Positions 10,380 through 20,493 of a DNA stretch of 64,000 nt are shown here, piece by piece (position 1 is the first letter of the stretch; each line of letters opens with the position of its first letter). Origin of the DNA: Sepioteuthis lessoniana (Eukaryota; Mollusca; Cephalopoda; Myopsida; Loliginidae); NCBI GenBank assembly GCA_963585895.1, contig CAUZXS010004357.1:62001-126000 (forward strand), read 5' to 3'. Position numbers and translations under genes: made by a program. Below the pieces are notes generated by a model. That model saw only the letters and a program-made list of their open reading frames with translations. It was not told the origin of the DNA and ran no database searches.

Positions 10380-10690
10380 CCACTGGCCTGGCTTCGGCGA
10401 GCTAGCGAAAGTTAACCGTCTTCTTCTGAGCCAGGAACTCAACTCACTGACTTTCTTCAAAATCCCCAAAATCCCCCGCGCGCGCTTCCGGAGCATGACG
10501 TCATTCAAATCCCCAAGTCACAATTTTCTATCTGGGATTTTTATTTTGACATCTGTGAACGACACATCCTCCCTGCGTGCGCGTTAACAGCTGCGCTCAA
10601 GTTTGCACCTAAGTAACCCATGTGCTGAGCCGAAAGGTTCTCAGCCTAACTAAACCCAAAGGCAAGATATATAAAACGAAATCCCTCGGC
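10380..10690 (+). promoter_or_regulatory. GC-rich promoter-like block with CRE and TATA
   Basis: This stretch is markedly GC-richer than its surroundings, with CGCGCGCG at about 10477. A perfect cAMP-response palindrome TGACGTCA lies at 10496-10503. TATATAAAA is at 10668-10676. Together they resemble a promoter or a solo LTR regulatory region. No downstream coding exon is visible and no matching second copy was found. Confidence 0.35.
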
Positions 10691-10799
10691 CATTGTATTA
10701 CATTGGTAGATAGATATGAACATATTCAGATATATATGAACAGATTAAGATAGATTGGGATATATAAACAAATTGAAATAGATAAATATAGTTAGTAGG

Positions 10800-10862
10800 G
10801 TGGGGTCTTACCTCTCTGCAGAGATGCAGTCGGTGTACTCTAGAGCCCCAGCCGACTGGGCA
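10800..10862 (-). repeat. Family E head fragment
   Basis: Minus-strand CCCAGTCGGCTGGGGCTCTA and CTCTGCAGAGAGGTAAGACC match the start of family E; truncated. Confidence 0.7.
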
Positions 10863-10905
10863 AAGATAGATATGAATATATTGAAGTAGATATTAGCATA
10901 ATGAT

Positions 10906-10907
<2 letters not shown>

Positions 10908-10979
<72 letters not shown>
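10908..10979. repeat. (CA)n(TA)n compound microsatellite
   Basis: About 25 CA units followed by TA units. Gives the artefactual CVCV/YIYI reading frames on the minus strand. Confidence 0.95.
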
Positions 10980-11071
10980 GTCCCCAAGTTGGTTTGAGCT
11001 CTCAAGTGAAGGAAGTAATGGTTGCCACTTGAGCTCTCGGTAGCCGTTAAGCGGATATATGTAAACAAAAC

Positions 11072-11255
11072 AAATGTGATACATAAGCGTTTGAAATTTC
11101 TTCGCTTACGCTAATTTCTTCGTGGCTGTGTAGTAGAATCTTTGATTAGCTTTTGAGTCAGCCGGGTTTCGATCCCAGCTTCGAGGATCTAGCGTGTTTA
11201 TCCCCACTGAAGAGTTTCGATACCACCGAAACAGTCTATCTATGGATAACTCTAT
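11072..11255 (+). mobile_element. SINE-C, tRNA head with hammerhead-like end
   Basis: The leader AAGCGTTTGAAATTTCTTCG is shared with the copies at 25977 and 52876. Then come a tRNA-like A box (GTGGCTGTGTAGTAGAATC), a B box GGTTTCGATCC at 11164-11174, and at 11207-11231 CTGAAGA...GAAA with GTC after it. Stem pairing is degraded here. In this copy the (TA)n tail seen elsewhere is lost. Confidence 0.65.
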
Positions 11256-11689
11256 GTATTAATATCGATAGCCCATGTTTTGGGTCGAATAACACCCTTG
11301 TGTCTTAGAAATACCGTACAATATGTTATTTCTGGAGAAAATCAAGTGTCTTATAAGATGATGCTAAAATCAGACCAAATAAAAACTCCGCTAAAATGGA
11401 AGCTGAGGGCAGCAGAATGCTGGAAACGGAAGTTCCATTTTTTAAACAATCAGATTTTACAGAAGATTTTCCATCGTGCTATAAGAAATCTGCCTACGAA
11501 TAGGAAGTTTAATTCAGCTGAATCCCCGGGTACCATTATTTCAATAATAGAAAGATGTTTTTTGTCAATAAAAAGAATAAAGAAAATCTCTTTGTGCCGA
11601 TGTTTATTCAGTCCTTCACTTCTATCATCCTAGCTCCCAACAACAATAAAACAAAAACGGAAGTATATATTTACCCACCCCATTCCATC

Positions 11690-12345
11690 AACCACGGGCA
11701 GTATATGACACAAAGTCAATTTTTAAGGGTACTAGTTTGAATTCACTACTTACATTCGAGATTGTCTAGTCAGCTGGGGCTATAGAATACACTGACTGCA
11801 CCTCTGCAGAGGGTAAGACCCTCCCCCCTCTAACGAGTGTCCTGGATATAACACTAAACAATCTGATGGTGAGGTTCCAGCAGTGCTGGAGCTTTAGGGA
11901 ATGTGGAGTACCCCTTCACTGTTTTTCGACATTAAAACTGTATTTACATTTAACTGAATTGTTACATATAACTGCTTGAATAGTTTGAAATGGAAATGTT
12001 TTTGACAATTAAACTGTGTACTTATGCTAAACTTGATTATTTTAAATAGAACAGATTATTTACATAAAAATGGATTTGGCGTTAAATAACCTACAAAGGT
12101 TGATATGCCATAAAATCCAACAAACCAAACCAAACCATTACATTCTAGATTGATTGCCTAACCAAGGCCAAAGAACTCAATTAACTTTAATAATTATTCA
12201 TGGCTTGGATCGGGGGCGTCGAGTAGAAGAATCTGTCCCTGTCTAAAAGGCTTCAACACGAAGAGAAATAGAAAATGTCCTCGTCCAGAATTTGAACTCG
12301 GGACGTCCATTCCATTTTTTACGACGATAACTTCTACTTCTGTAA
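11690..12345 (-). mobile_element. SINE-A split by a family E insertion
   Basis: The 3' part of a diverged SINE-A lies at 11690-11749 (TATGACACAAAGTCAATTTT) and the tRNA-like head at 12153-12345 (minus-strand CGAGTTCAAATTCTGGACG). The two halves are separated by an E element at 11765-12137, so this SINE is the older insertion. Confidence 0.6.
11765..12137 (+). mobile_element. Family E copy nested in SINE-A
   Basis: The head is complete, the minisatellite body is short and the terminal hairpin and (CCAAA) tail are present. A 15 bp direct repeat TTACATTCKAGATTG (one mismatch) is at 11750-11764 and 12138-12152. That target duplication defines the element as TAGTCAGCTGGGG...AACCA. Confidence 0.8.
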
Positions 12346-12459
12346 TCAACATTTAATCAAGATAAAGAATTTAAGTTTAATTTTCATGAAATAGGTTAAG
12401 TAAGGTTATTTGATTTAATTGCATATCAACCTTTTATAGCTATTTAAAGCCACATCTTG

Positions 12460-12461
<2 letters not shown>

Positions 12462-12492
<31 letters not shown>
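12462..12492. repeat. (TA)n microsatellite
   Basis: About 15 TA units. Confidence 0.95.
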
Positions 12493-12494
<2 letters not shown>

Positions 12495-12639
12495 TATATT
12501 ACATGGTAGTGTCTGTGTCGCTGGGTTTCAGTCTTTCTGCATTCGTTAGACTGAGAGAAAGTTTTCAAATGAAAGCCGATTAATCTGGTCAATTTTTTGT
12601 TTGAAAAGTAGGAGAGGTTAATCGTGTGTATGTGTGACT

Positions 12640-12893
12640 AAATTTGTGTGCATGACTAGATAAAGCAGTGCTAGTTATGTGTGGGAGCTTAAGGAAAAAA
12701 CAAGGAGTAGATCCGATAATGAAATGGGAAGTAATAAAGAAATGCCGCAAATATAGGGAAGGTAAGAGAACCTGTAATCTTTGCATGGAGGAAAAATTGG
12801 TAATAGTAGATTGTAAAAGTAAGAATATGCTAAACAAAAGATCGGAGGTGTTGAATAGTTGTAGACACAAAAGAGCGTGGTTACTATATAATT
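12640..12893 (+). pseudogene. Penelope-like element, C-terminal fragment
   Basis: One frame reads GVDPIMKWEVIKKCRKYREG, then TCNLCMEEKLVIVDC, then NMLNKRSEVLNSCRHKRAWL to a stop. The expected preceding block SYVWELKEK is present but one frame away, so a frameshift occurred in the A-run near 12694-12700. The CNLC...CRH spacing is the conserved end of PLE proteins after the GIY-YIG endonuclease. The reverse transcriptase is absent. Other PLE ends in this window (44525, 56245) support the identification. Confidence 0.75.
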
Positions 12894-13349
12894 AGGAAAT
12901 GTTATAGGTTTTTTTTTTGTTTTTTTTTTAATATGCAAATTCTAGGATAGGTGGAGGTTTTTGGTGAATAAAGGCAAAGCAATTTCTCCTTAGAATGGTT
13001 TAGGCGAAACTTCCTGATGATCCGTTAAGGTGAAACTTTAGTAGAAGATTTTCGACTAGCGATTTAAGTTAATTCTATATTTGGCTCCATTGTTTAATGT
13101 TGAGCACTTTAGTAATTGTAGCATTGCAGTATTCGCGGAGGGTTTTTTGGTTTTCTTTTGGCCACTGACTAAGTACCACTTGATTTTTTTCAAGGAGTAG
13201 GACGAGGTTGGTCTTTTCTTTCTTTTTTACCCAAAAAACTTCTTTCTTTTTCCTCTGGACCGTGATTCGAGATATTTTTTTCTCTTGTTCCTGGCCAGGG
13301 TTTTTTTGTTTTTTTCTGGTACCGTGAATACTGGTAGATATTTGATTAG

Positions 13350-13353
<4 letters not shown>

Positions 13354-13384
<31 letters not shown>
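13354..13384. repeat. (TA)n microsatellite
   Basis: About 15 TA units; neighbouring 13130-13320 is pyrimidine-rich. Confidence 0.95.
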
Positions 13385-13387
<3 letters not shown>

Positions 13388-13799
13388 AATAAATTATTTG
13401 TACAAGCAAATTTATATAGCAAAATACTAAAAACATCATATGTAGTTATAGGGAGATATAGATGAGAGGAGAAAAGGAAAATAAATTAAATAGGAAATAT
13501 TTTATTATAGATGACACTAGAATTCTTTCATCCGGTGATTTGTCAGGTGATATAACCGGAGGACGTTTAAAAGTCAAGAATGTAAACTACAATGAGTAAA
13601 AAGGGGGTGATATGAAAAATAATGGCTTGACAAAGAAGGAGGGGAAAAAACGAATAAAACTATCCTAAGCCACGCCAAAATAATCTCCAAGAAGATGTAT
13701 TGAGCGCCTTGGATTCTATTTACACAGAGACAGGCGATTAAACAAAATATAAATTTCCTTGAAGACAATAAGATGTTCTTTAGTACTCGCTCAGTGTAA
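13385..13799. other. No gene recognised
   Basis: AT-rich sequence without a recognisable repeat or coding pattern. Confidence 0.3.
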
Positions 13800-14270
13800 A
13801 ACTGCAAGGCAGTATTTGGTATTTGTTATACGTCCAACAAAGCAGACAAGTGTGGTACAAGACCGATTTTAGGAGGATCCGGGAGCAGGGCAGTAGCCCA
13901 TACGCACCCTGCAGACCCCAAAATTTCTCGAGCCCCGTCGGCCTTCCCCTTAAGAGGGGCACCCCAGGCGCCAGGCGATAACCCAATCCATACGAAGAGG
14001 GTTTAAGCCTGAGGCCAGAGGTATGTCCAGTGATGAGTCACACCAGACCAGAACCGTGCAGCGCACAACAAGATCTGCCGAAGTGTGAACCAACAACTGG
14101 AGAGGTGCACTAACGATAATTGGCCGCACAGGTATTTATAAAAATTCAAATGCTGGCAGATGGCGGAATCTAACGTTTTCGAATGTTCAGATATTGTACG
14201 ATCACGAGTCCCCGCTGGAGCATGCTCTCTCACCCTTACCTCAAGACGTTGGGAAATACACCCTATATAT
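13800..14270. other. GC-richer block of unknown origin
   Basis: Base composition departs from the AT-rich surroundings. Short minus-strand frames such as LRGRPTGLEKFWGLQGAYG occur but show no domain. No second copy in the window. It could be part of an LTR element or a retrotransposon 3' region. Confidence 0.3.
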
Positions 14271-14618
14271 GTGGCATCTCAAAAACATCGAAATTTATTA
14301 ATTAAACTGCTCAGCTGAAACATAGGGAGTACATCTTTATGGATAGAGTGAAATGCAGCTCTGATAGTAAAGATAGTTTGAACCTTAGCTGCATTATAAC
14401 GGCGTGCGACATAAGAAGTTGCCTTATCAGCAATTAACAGGCTGGCAGAATCAATCAAGGGAGTCTAACATAAACTGGACATTTAGAAGGGCCAAATGCT
14501 CTGGTGTCATTCCTGAACTTGTTCACAGTGAAGATATATTTCTATATGTAAAAGCCCTATCATTGATATTGAGCACTGTTTAATAATACTGCAATATTTG
14601 GTCCACTATCAACTCACC

Positions 14619-14841
14619 GGACATTGGCATAATGGTTATAGTGTTCGTCAAAGGCCCTGGAGACCTGGGTTCAATCCCAGGTCGAGTCATGCCACAGACT
14701 CAAAAATGGGATTTGATGCTGCCTTGCTTAACACTCAGCATTATCAGGTAAGGACCAAGGGTAAAGTGGAGTTATCCCCTACACCTTAGTGTAGTAGCTA
14801 TCGAAAAGGGAGCCTTCGAATCACCAGCTTTACTTTTTATG
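14619..14841 (+). mobile_element. SINE-B (tRNA-derived)
   Basis: The head has CATTGGCATAATGGTTATAG and B box GGGTTCAATCCC. The body ends GTAGCTATCGAAAAGGGAGC. AACTCACC occurs at 14611-14618 and 14842-14849, a probable short target duplication. Confidence 0.8.
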
Positions 14842-15099
14842 AACTCACCAATTGAACTAGTAAGAACCATAAACCTCTTTAACATATATATATATATATA
14901 TGATTTGTAAGAGAATAGTTTGTAGCTAACTTTAGGTAACGATTTTGTTACATACTGACCTTTAACGGCCATTTATTGCGGGTTTCCTTAACAGGATGTT
15001 GCACCTATTTCTTGGCGTAAACAGGGTGTTGCACCTGTGTCTTGGGGGTAAACAAGGGTCAGCGGAAATGAATCTCATGAATTGAGGAAGAAAATAAAT

Positions 15100-15425
15100 G
15101 TGGGCGTCTAGAAAATATATAATGTTGAAGTTTTCGACTCCAGTCGCCGTCAGGTGGTCAGTCGTTCAGACTAGACACGATAGCCGGGAGGGAAGACAGG
15201 GTATACCCGGGCTGACAACTGTCCTGAATCAAACCTCCCGTGAAAGATACAGCGTTCTGAATATGTCTGTCTCCACGTGGTGTCAATGATAGCTGTCTCT
15301 CTCTCTCTCCTATATACCCCCCCCTTACGACATTTCGAATAAACGAGTTTATATTCTTATAAAAAAAAGTGTTGTCGCTCTTGTACTCTGCTTCAGCCTC
15401 GATATGCAACAAGTTATCGTTTATA
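15100..15425. other. Unidentified block with LTR-like composition
   Basis: Moderately GC-rich 15120-15290, then (CT)n, a C-run and GAATAAACGAG before TTGTCGCTC. An AATAAA-type signal followed by a T/G-rich end can mark an LTR, but no partner repeat is present. Confidence 0.2.
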
Positions 15426-15429
15426 TATT

Positions 15430-15900
15430 TGCACACAGTTAAATGGTTTCAAATATTGCTTACAATACCAAATTACACTAGTAATTCTATGTAATATCTA
15501 TCATTTGTTTGCACACAGTTAAATACTTAATAGTTCTATTCGACCCATATATGGGACTTTAACATTTGCTATCACTCAGAGTCCAAGTAGTCCTGAAATT
15601 AAGGGTAATGAAGGGGTAACACACATTCTCGAAACCTTCAGAACTGGAACCTAACCATTCAATGATTTTGTGTCATATCCAGGACACACATTTGTTGAGT
15701 CTTACTCATCTGCCAAAGATGCAGTCGACATATTCCACAGTCCAAGCCAACTGGAATGACTATTACTTCAGGTCAGAGTGGATCTGAAAGTAATGGTAAT
15801 GAAAGGGTATGCCACATTTCTCAAACTCCAAGACTAGAGACTCACCATCATATGCAGTTTAATGTCATACCCAGGACACCAAATTGTTTCAAGTATTGCT
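15430..15900 (-). repeat. Two diverged family E fragments
   Basis: E head text on the minus strand occurs at 15595-15757 and again at 15770-15890, preceded by minisatellite-like CACACAGTTAAAT units. Old, strongly mutated. Confidence 0.6.
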
Positions 15901-16024
15901 ATCAAACTCTAATAATTCTCTTTAATTGGAATCATTTTGAGATGTGGCTTCTTAATCTGAGATTTTTTTTATTTTATTTATTGCGGACTTTTTGTTCACA
16001 TCTTGGCAGTTTTTGCGTTTTTTC

Positions 16025-16275
16025 TTCTTCACTACGTTTCGGCCAAATTTCACCTCTGGCCTTCTTCAGGTGATTAACCGCAACCTCGGATAGGAATGCT
16101 GAGTCTCGTAACCGTATCCCCAGTAATTACTGCCTTCCATAGTTGTTGTCTATCGCACCACGTTTTTGACCAAGTAAACCTCTGGCCGGTTTGGGTAGGA
16201 ATTGAAACCGCTATCTTCTGGCAATGGTCATCTGGAACCGTAGAAACTCAACGCCTCTATCCGTTGCGCCACACT
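16025..16275 (-). mobile_element. SINE-D (tRNA-derived)
   Basis: Minus strand starts GTGTGGCGCAACGGATAGAG, with GGTTTCAATTCC as B box. The end is CACCTGAAGAAGGCCAGAGG...TTTGGCCGAAACGTAGTG. GGCCA pairs with TGGCC between CTGAAGA and GAAAC, so this is the best-preserved copy of the module. The ORF crossing it is not coding. Confidence 0.75.
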
Positions 16276-16665
16276 TAAACCGTACTTACATTTAAACTGC
16301 GTGCTTATGCTAAACTGAAACCGTATTTACATTTAAACTGCATGCGTATGCTAAACTGAATTATTTGAAATCGGACTGTTTTTTGACATTGAAACTGTAC
16401 TTACAATAAACTGATTTGTTTAATATAGAACTGTTTTGACATTTGAATGTGTGTAAACAAAATTTGAACTTAAACTAAACTGAATTAGCTGAAGTAGAAC
16501 TGCTTAACTATACTGAATAGCTTGAAATAGAAATGTTTTTGACAATTGAACTATGTACTCATGCTAAACTGAATTGTTTTAAATAGAACTGATTATTTGA
16601 ATAAAAATGGATTTGGCGTTAGATAACCTACAAAGGTTGATATGCCATAAAACCCAACAACCAAA
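16276..16665 (+). mobile_element. Family E body and tail
   Basis: Several minisatellite units (AACTGAATTATTTGAAAT type) lead into the terminal hairpin and ACCCAACAACCAAAC tail. The head is missing. Confidence 0.7.
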
Positions 16666-17198
16666 CAATCAAAAGAAAAAAGCTTCATAGAAATATTCAA
16701 GCCCACACCGAAAAAAAAAAATATAAACTATACACACACAGAGACAGAAATTAATACATACATACATACATACATACATACAAAGGAAAAGGTTTAAAAA
16801 ATGTAGATTGTTGTGTTCTTAATCCTTTTAACAAAAAAATAAAAAAAAGCAACCTCCCCAATAAACTCTATAGAATATCAACTATACACATACACACATA
16901 CATACACACAAACACAAAACAACCCCGGGTAAAACAACAAAAAAGCTTCATAGCATATCAAATATTAATTTGGGAAATAAAAAATGTACAGGAGAGGCAC
17001 CCTAAGAAAGAGAAAATGAGGAGGAAGAAGAGAAAGAAAGAACTAATTATTATAAGGATCAGCGTTCTCTAAATAAACTGATACCATTCTTAGAAAAAAA
17101 AGGTAAATATTCTCTGGAGAATGCAACAAGCTGAAAAGAAACGTATGTAAGAACTAAAAAGATAATTTTTCAAAAAAGATATAAACCTCTTTTCGCAC
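16666..17198. other. A-rich and (CATA)n sequence
   Basis: (ACAT)n at about 16755-16782 and A-rich runs. No gene seen. Confidence 0.5.
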
Positions 17199-17201
17199 CT
17201 A

Positions 17202-17260
<59 letters not shown>
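17199..17260. repeat. (TA)n flanked by a 10 bp inverted repeat
   Basis: About 30 TA units. ACCTATTCAT precedes and ATGAATAGGT follows, so the whole can fold as one long hairpin. Confidence 0.85.
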
Positions 17261-17261
<1 letters not shown>

Positions 17262-17803
17262 GAATAGGTAAGGACATCGAAACGAGGTTAACGAAAGCAT
17301 GGACAGCTATCAATAGGCTATCGATTATATGGAAATCAGACCTAACCGATAAAATGAAACGCAGTTTCTTCCAGGCAGCGGTCACATTGATACTGCTATA
17401 TGGCTGCACTACATGGACGCTAACAAAACGGCTGGAAAAGAAGCTAGACGGCAATTACACAAGAATGCTACGTGCAATCTTAAACAAGTCCCGGCGGCAA
17501 CACCCCACAAGACACCAACTGTACGGCCACCTGCCCCCTATCACGAAAACTATTCAAGTTAGACGAACCAGACATGCAGGACACTGCTGGAGAAGCAGGG
17601 ACGAACTCATAAGTGATGTACTCTTATGGACCCCAACACATGGCCGTGCAAAAGCAGGACGACCAGCACGAACATACATTCAGCAGCTATGTGAGGATAC
17701 GGGATGTTGTCCTGAAGACCTACCTAGGGCGATGAACGATAGGGAGGAGCGGCGAGAGAGGGTCAGGGATATCCATGCTACCAGCGCGATATGATGATGA
17801 TGA
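17261..17803 (+). mobile_element. RTE-like LINE 3' end in a TA microsatellite
   Basis: The frame MKRSFFQAAVTLILLYGCTT, then RLEKKLDGNYTRMLRAIL, RHAGHCWRSRDELISDVLLW, GRAKAGRPARTYIQQLCEDT and MNDREERRERVRD is open for 146 codons. It matches the 4232 copy. The tail is (GAT)n and then (TA)n. It lacks the catalytic YADD part because of 5' truncation. Flanked by TA on both sides, so the target duplication cannot be delimited. Confidence 0.85.
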
Positions 17804-17824
17804 TATATATGTATATATACATAT

Positions 17825-18040
17825 ATAGTATTATTCGGTCCAGTTAAACCAGAGTTGGGAGTAATTCGTTAAGGACAAGAAAATCATTCAGGAGCTGAAC
17901 ATTTAAATTTTCCTGGTAGATTTTTCTGGTTTATTTTTTTGGATTATTTTTCTTCGTGTTTTTAGTTCACACCAGAAACGAAAAACAGGATGGAAATAAA
18001 TTTATAATCCTAGAATAACCGGTCTTTGGTTTTTTCTTTA
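17825..18040. mobile_element. F foldback element (PLE terminal-repeat pair)
   Basis: It starts TATTATTCGGTCCAGTTAAA (F reversed) and ends AACCGGTCTTTGGTTTTTTC (F forward). The two arms meet near 17930. It is bounded by TA-rich sequence on the left and (TA)n on the right. The same arms flank a PLE protein remnant at 44457-45300, so it is probably a PLE-derived non-autonomous element with the coding part deleted. Confidence 0.65.
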
Positions 18041-18234
18041 AAGATATATATATATATATATATATATATATTCTGGCTAATACACTTGAGAATATAAATA
18101 TATGAATGTGATTTGTGTTCATACCTTTCTATAGTGTATTAGCACAATGTAAAATACAAGCAACCCGGTTCAGATTTTGAGCTAATTTCACCGTCTCCAT
18201 TTCCGACAATGATAACCATTAAACCACGTGCGCC

Positions 18235-18236
<2 letters not shown>

Positions 18237-18276
<40 letters not shown>

Positions 18277-18294
18277 TATATATATATATGTATT
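18237..18294. repeat. (CA)n(TA)n microsatellite
   Basis: CA units 18237-18275, then TA units. Confidence 0.95.
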
Positions 18295-18455
18295 ATTCAG
18301 TCCAGTTAAACCGTCAGGACAAAAAATCATTCAACTATGAACATTTGAATTTTCCTGGTAAAGAGCTCATATCATATCATATCAATACCCATAACAAAAT
18401 GGAAATAAATTCATTATCCAAATGTGACCGGTTTTTGTTTTTCTTAAAGGTATAT
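18295..18455. mobile_element. F foldback element, short
   Basis: TATTATTCAGTCCAGTTAAA at the left, GACCGGTTTTTGTTTTTCTT at the right, followed by (TA)n. About 160 bp, a further deleted form of the 17825 element. Confidence 0.65.
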
Positions 18456-18713
18456 ATATATATATATATAGTGTTTCAAAAAAATCAATTCTACGCTTTA
18501 TACTATTTAATGCATTGAAATGTAATTCATTGGAAAAGAAATGGCGTTTAAATTTTGGATATAAAATTATGAGTTGTTTCATCACATTCTGTTGAAATAT
18601 GAGACCATTTGAAGAAGAATTGATCTAGATATTAAATTACAAAATTATATCGATTATACTAAAACGCCCTGTTCATCTCAAATTATATCAAATCACTTGA
18701 ACCATTATATATA

Positions 18714-18768
18714 TATGAAGAAAATGCCTTCTTATATATATATATATATATATAAGAAGGCATTTTTT
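18714..18768. repeat. Perfect hairpin around (TA)n
   Basis: AAAATGCCTTCTTATATA is followed by TATATAAGAAGGCATTTT with only TA units between. The right arm is the end of a PLE coding remnant, and the left arm is its inverted duplicate. Confidence 0.85.
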
Positions 18769-19696
18769 CGATGTTTTGTTGTAGGTTGGTACTATTTACC
18801 AACCCCTCCGCTCGGGCAGGATATGACAGAAGGTCAATTTTTAAGCGGAGTTTAACAGGTTTGAATTCAGAGTTTTTCCTTCTCCTAGACTAGTTGCCTC
18901 ACCAAGGCTGAAGAACCTAGTCCGTCCTACTATTTATCCATAGCTGGAGGGAGAATAAGGGGGTTCATACCTTTCCCAAGGGTATTTGCCCGAAAGTGAA
19001 CGTAATAGCGCGACTGGAGTACGAACTCGCGAACTACGATTCCGCAGTTCATCGCTTTAATCATTACACCACGAGGTTGTTGTAGGTTGGTGCTTGTTTT
19101 AGTATCTCTTAGGTGATTGTGTGAGAGATGTTTGTGTCTTTTAGTTGCCATATGTACGAGGATAAGGAGGTGTTGGATGCGTAGTTTCTATATTTAAAAG
19201 AAAGATTGTGGTTGTGGATTCTTTGTTTTATGGCGCCCTCCGTTGCACTGATGTAGTGTTTGATGGAGTTGTTTGTTTTTGCTGTGGCTTTATATATGGT
19301 GTTTGTATATAGGCATTTATTTGGGAGGGGCATGTGCTTTTGATCCTACAATTGCATTGGTTGTAGAGTCGTGGTGTACTGTTGGTGGATGCGATTTTTT
19401 TGTTGTGTATTTTTATTATTTGTGCCATGTTGTTTGTGCAACTGTAGCTGATCTTGATGTTGTTTTTATTGAAGATTTTGGCTAGGGGCCTTTTATTGGG
19501 GAAGTGTTTAGAGATTAGATTTAGGAAGTCTCTACCTATATTGGAAGATATACATTTATTATAAGGTGGGTTGAACCAGATAATGTTTCTACTACTGTGT
19601 TTAGAATTGGCATTTGGGGGTGTGAATTTTAGTTCTTGCTTATAACCGCTGTGCATCGTCTTATAAGTGTGTTTGTTAAAAATGTCGACCCTCCTA
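18735..19696 (-). pseudogene. Penelope-like element with GIY-YIG endonuclease region
   Basis: Minus strand order: RNIIWFNPPYNKCISSNIGR, FLNLISKHFPNKRPLAKIFN, ISYSCTNNMAQIIKIHNKKI, then CNCR and, after a frameshift near 19340, CPLPNKCLYTNTIYKATAK, YISATEGAIKQRIHNHNLSF and SLSSYIWQLKDTNISH. This is the linker and the GIY-YIG endonuclease of PLEs (IYKA...YIS.TEG...NH). The reverse transcriptase upstream is missing; the fragment ends at (TA)n next to an RTE insertion. A SINE-A at 18791-19076 interrupts it. Confidence 0.78.
18791..19076 (-). mobile_element. SINE-A inside a PLE, with 15 bp target duplication
   Basis: Minus strand head CCTCGTGGTGTAATGATTAA with an alternative tRNA-like anticodon arm (GCGATGAACTGCGGAATCGT), the second SINE-A subfamily. 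TTGTTGTAGGTTGGT is at 18776-18790 and 19077-19091. Removing it restores the PLE frame order. Confidence 0.9.
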
Positions 19697-19728
19697 AATA
19701 TATATATATATATATATATATACTGCTT

Positions 19729-20448
19729 ACACCCAACCAAGCCGAAATACTACTGCATAGTTTGGATCAATCCGCCGCAAGCATTGGCCTCCACGTCAAT
19801 GTACACAGAACTGAATATATGTGCTATAATCAAACAGGCGACATTCCCACACTAGACGGAAGCTCTCTGAAAATGGTAAACAAGTTCACCTACCAAGGAA
19901 GCAGTATCTCATCAACCGAAAAAGACATCGACACGTGGCTAACGAAAGCATGGACAGCTATCGATAGGCTATCGATCATATGAAAATCAGACCTGACCGA
20001 TAAAAGGAAACGCAGTTTCTTCCAGGCAGCGGTCGTATCGATACTGCTGTATGGATACACTACTTGGACGCTAACAAAACGGCTCGAGAAGCTAGACGGC
20101 AGTTACACAAGTATGCTGCGAGTAATGTTTAACAAGTCCTGGCGACAACACCCCACAAAGCACCAACTATACGGCCACCTGCCTCCCATCACGAAAACTA
20201 TCTAAGTTAGACAAACCAGACATGCAGGACACTACTGGAGAAGCAAGGACGAGCTCATAAGTGATGTACTCCTATGGACCCCTACATATGGCCGAGCAAA
20301 AGCAGGACGACCAGCTCGAACATACATACAGCAGCTATGTGAGGATACGGGATGTAGCCCTGAAGACCTGCCAGAGGCGATGAACGATAGGGAAAAGTAG
20401 CGAGAGAGGGTCAGGGATATCCGTGCTAGCGGCACGACATGATGATTA

Positions 20449-20450
<2 letters not shown>
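19729..20450 (+). mobile_element. RTE-like LINE 3' end inserted in (TA)n
   Basis: It starts ACACCCAACCAAGCCGAAAT, a position just after the YADD box of the 4232 copy. It encodes ASIGLHVNVHRTEYMCYNQT and YQGSSISSTEKDIDTWLTKA, then the conserved C-terminal blocks with stops. The tail is ATGATGATTATGA then (TA)n. TATATACTGCTT occurs just before it (to 19728) and again at 20482-20493, a target duplication that includes the microsatellite. Confidence 0.85.
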
Positions 20451-20488
<38 letters not shown>

Positions 20489-20493
20489 TGCTT

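Noticed and set aside
15300..15425. Complete LTR retrotransposon
   Set aside because: Only an AATAAA-like signal and composition hint at an LTR; no paired repeat, primer site or gag/pol frame was seen.
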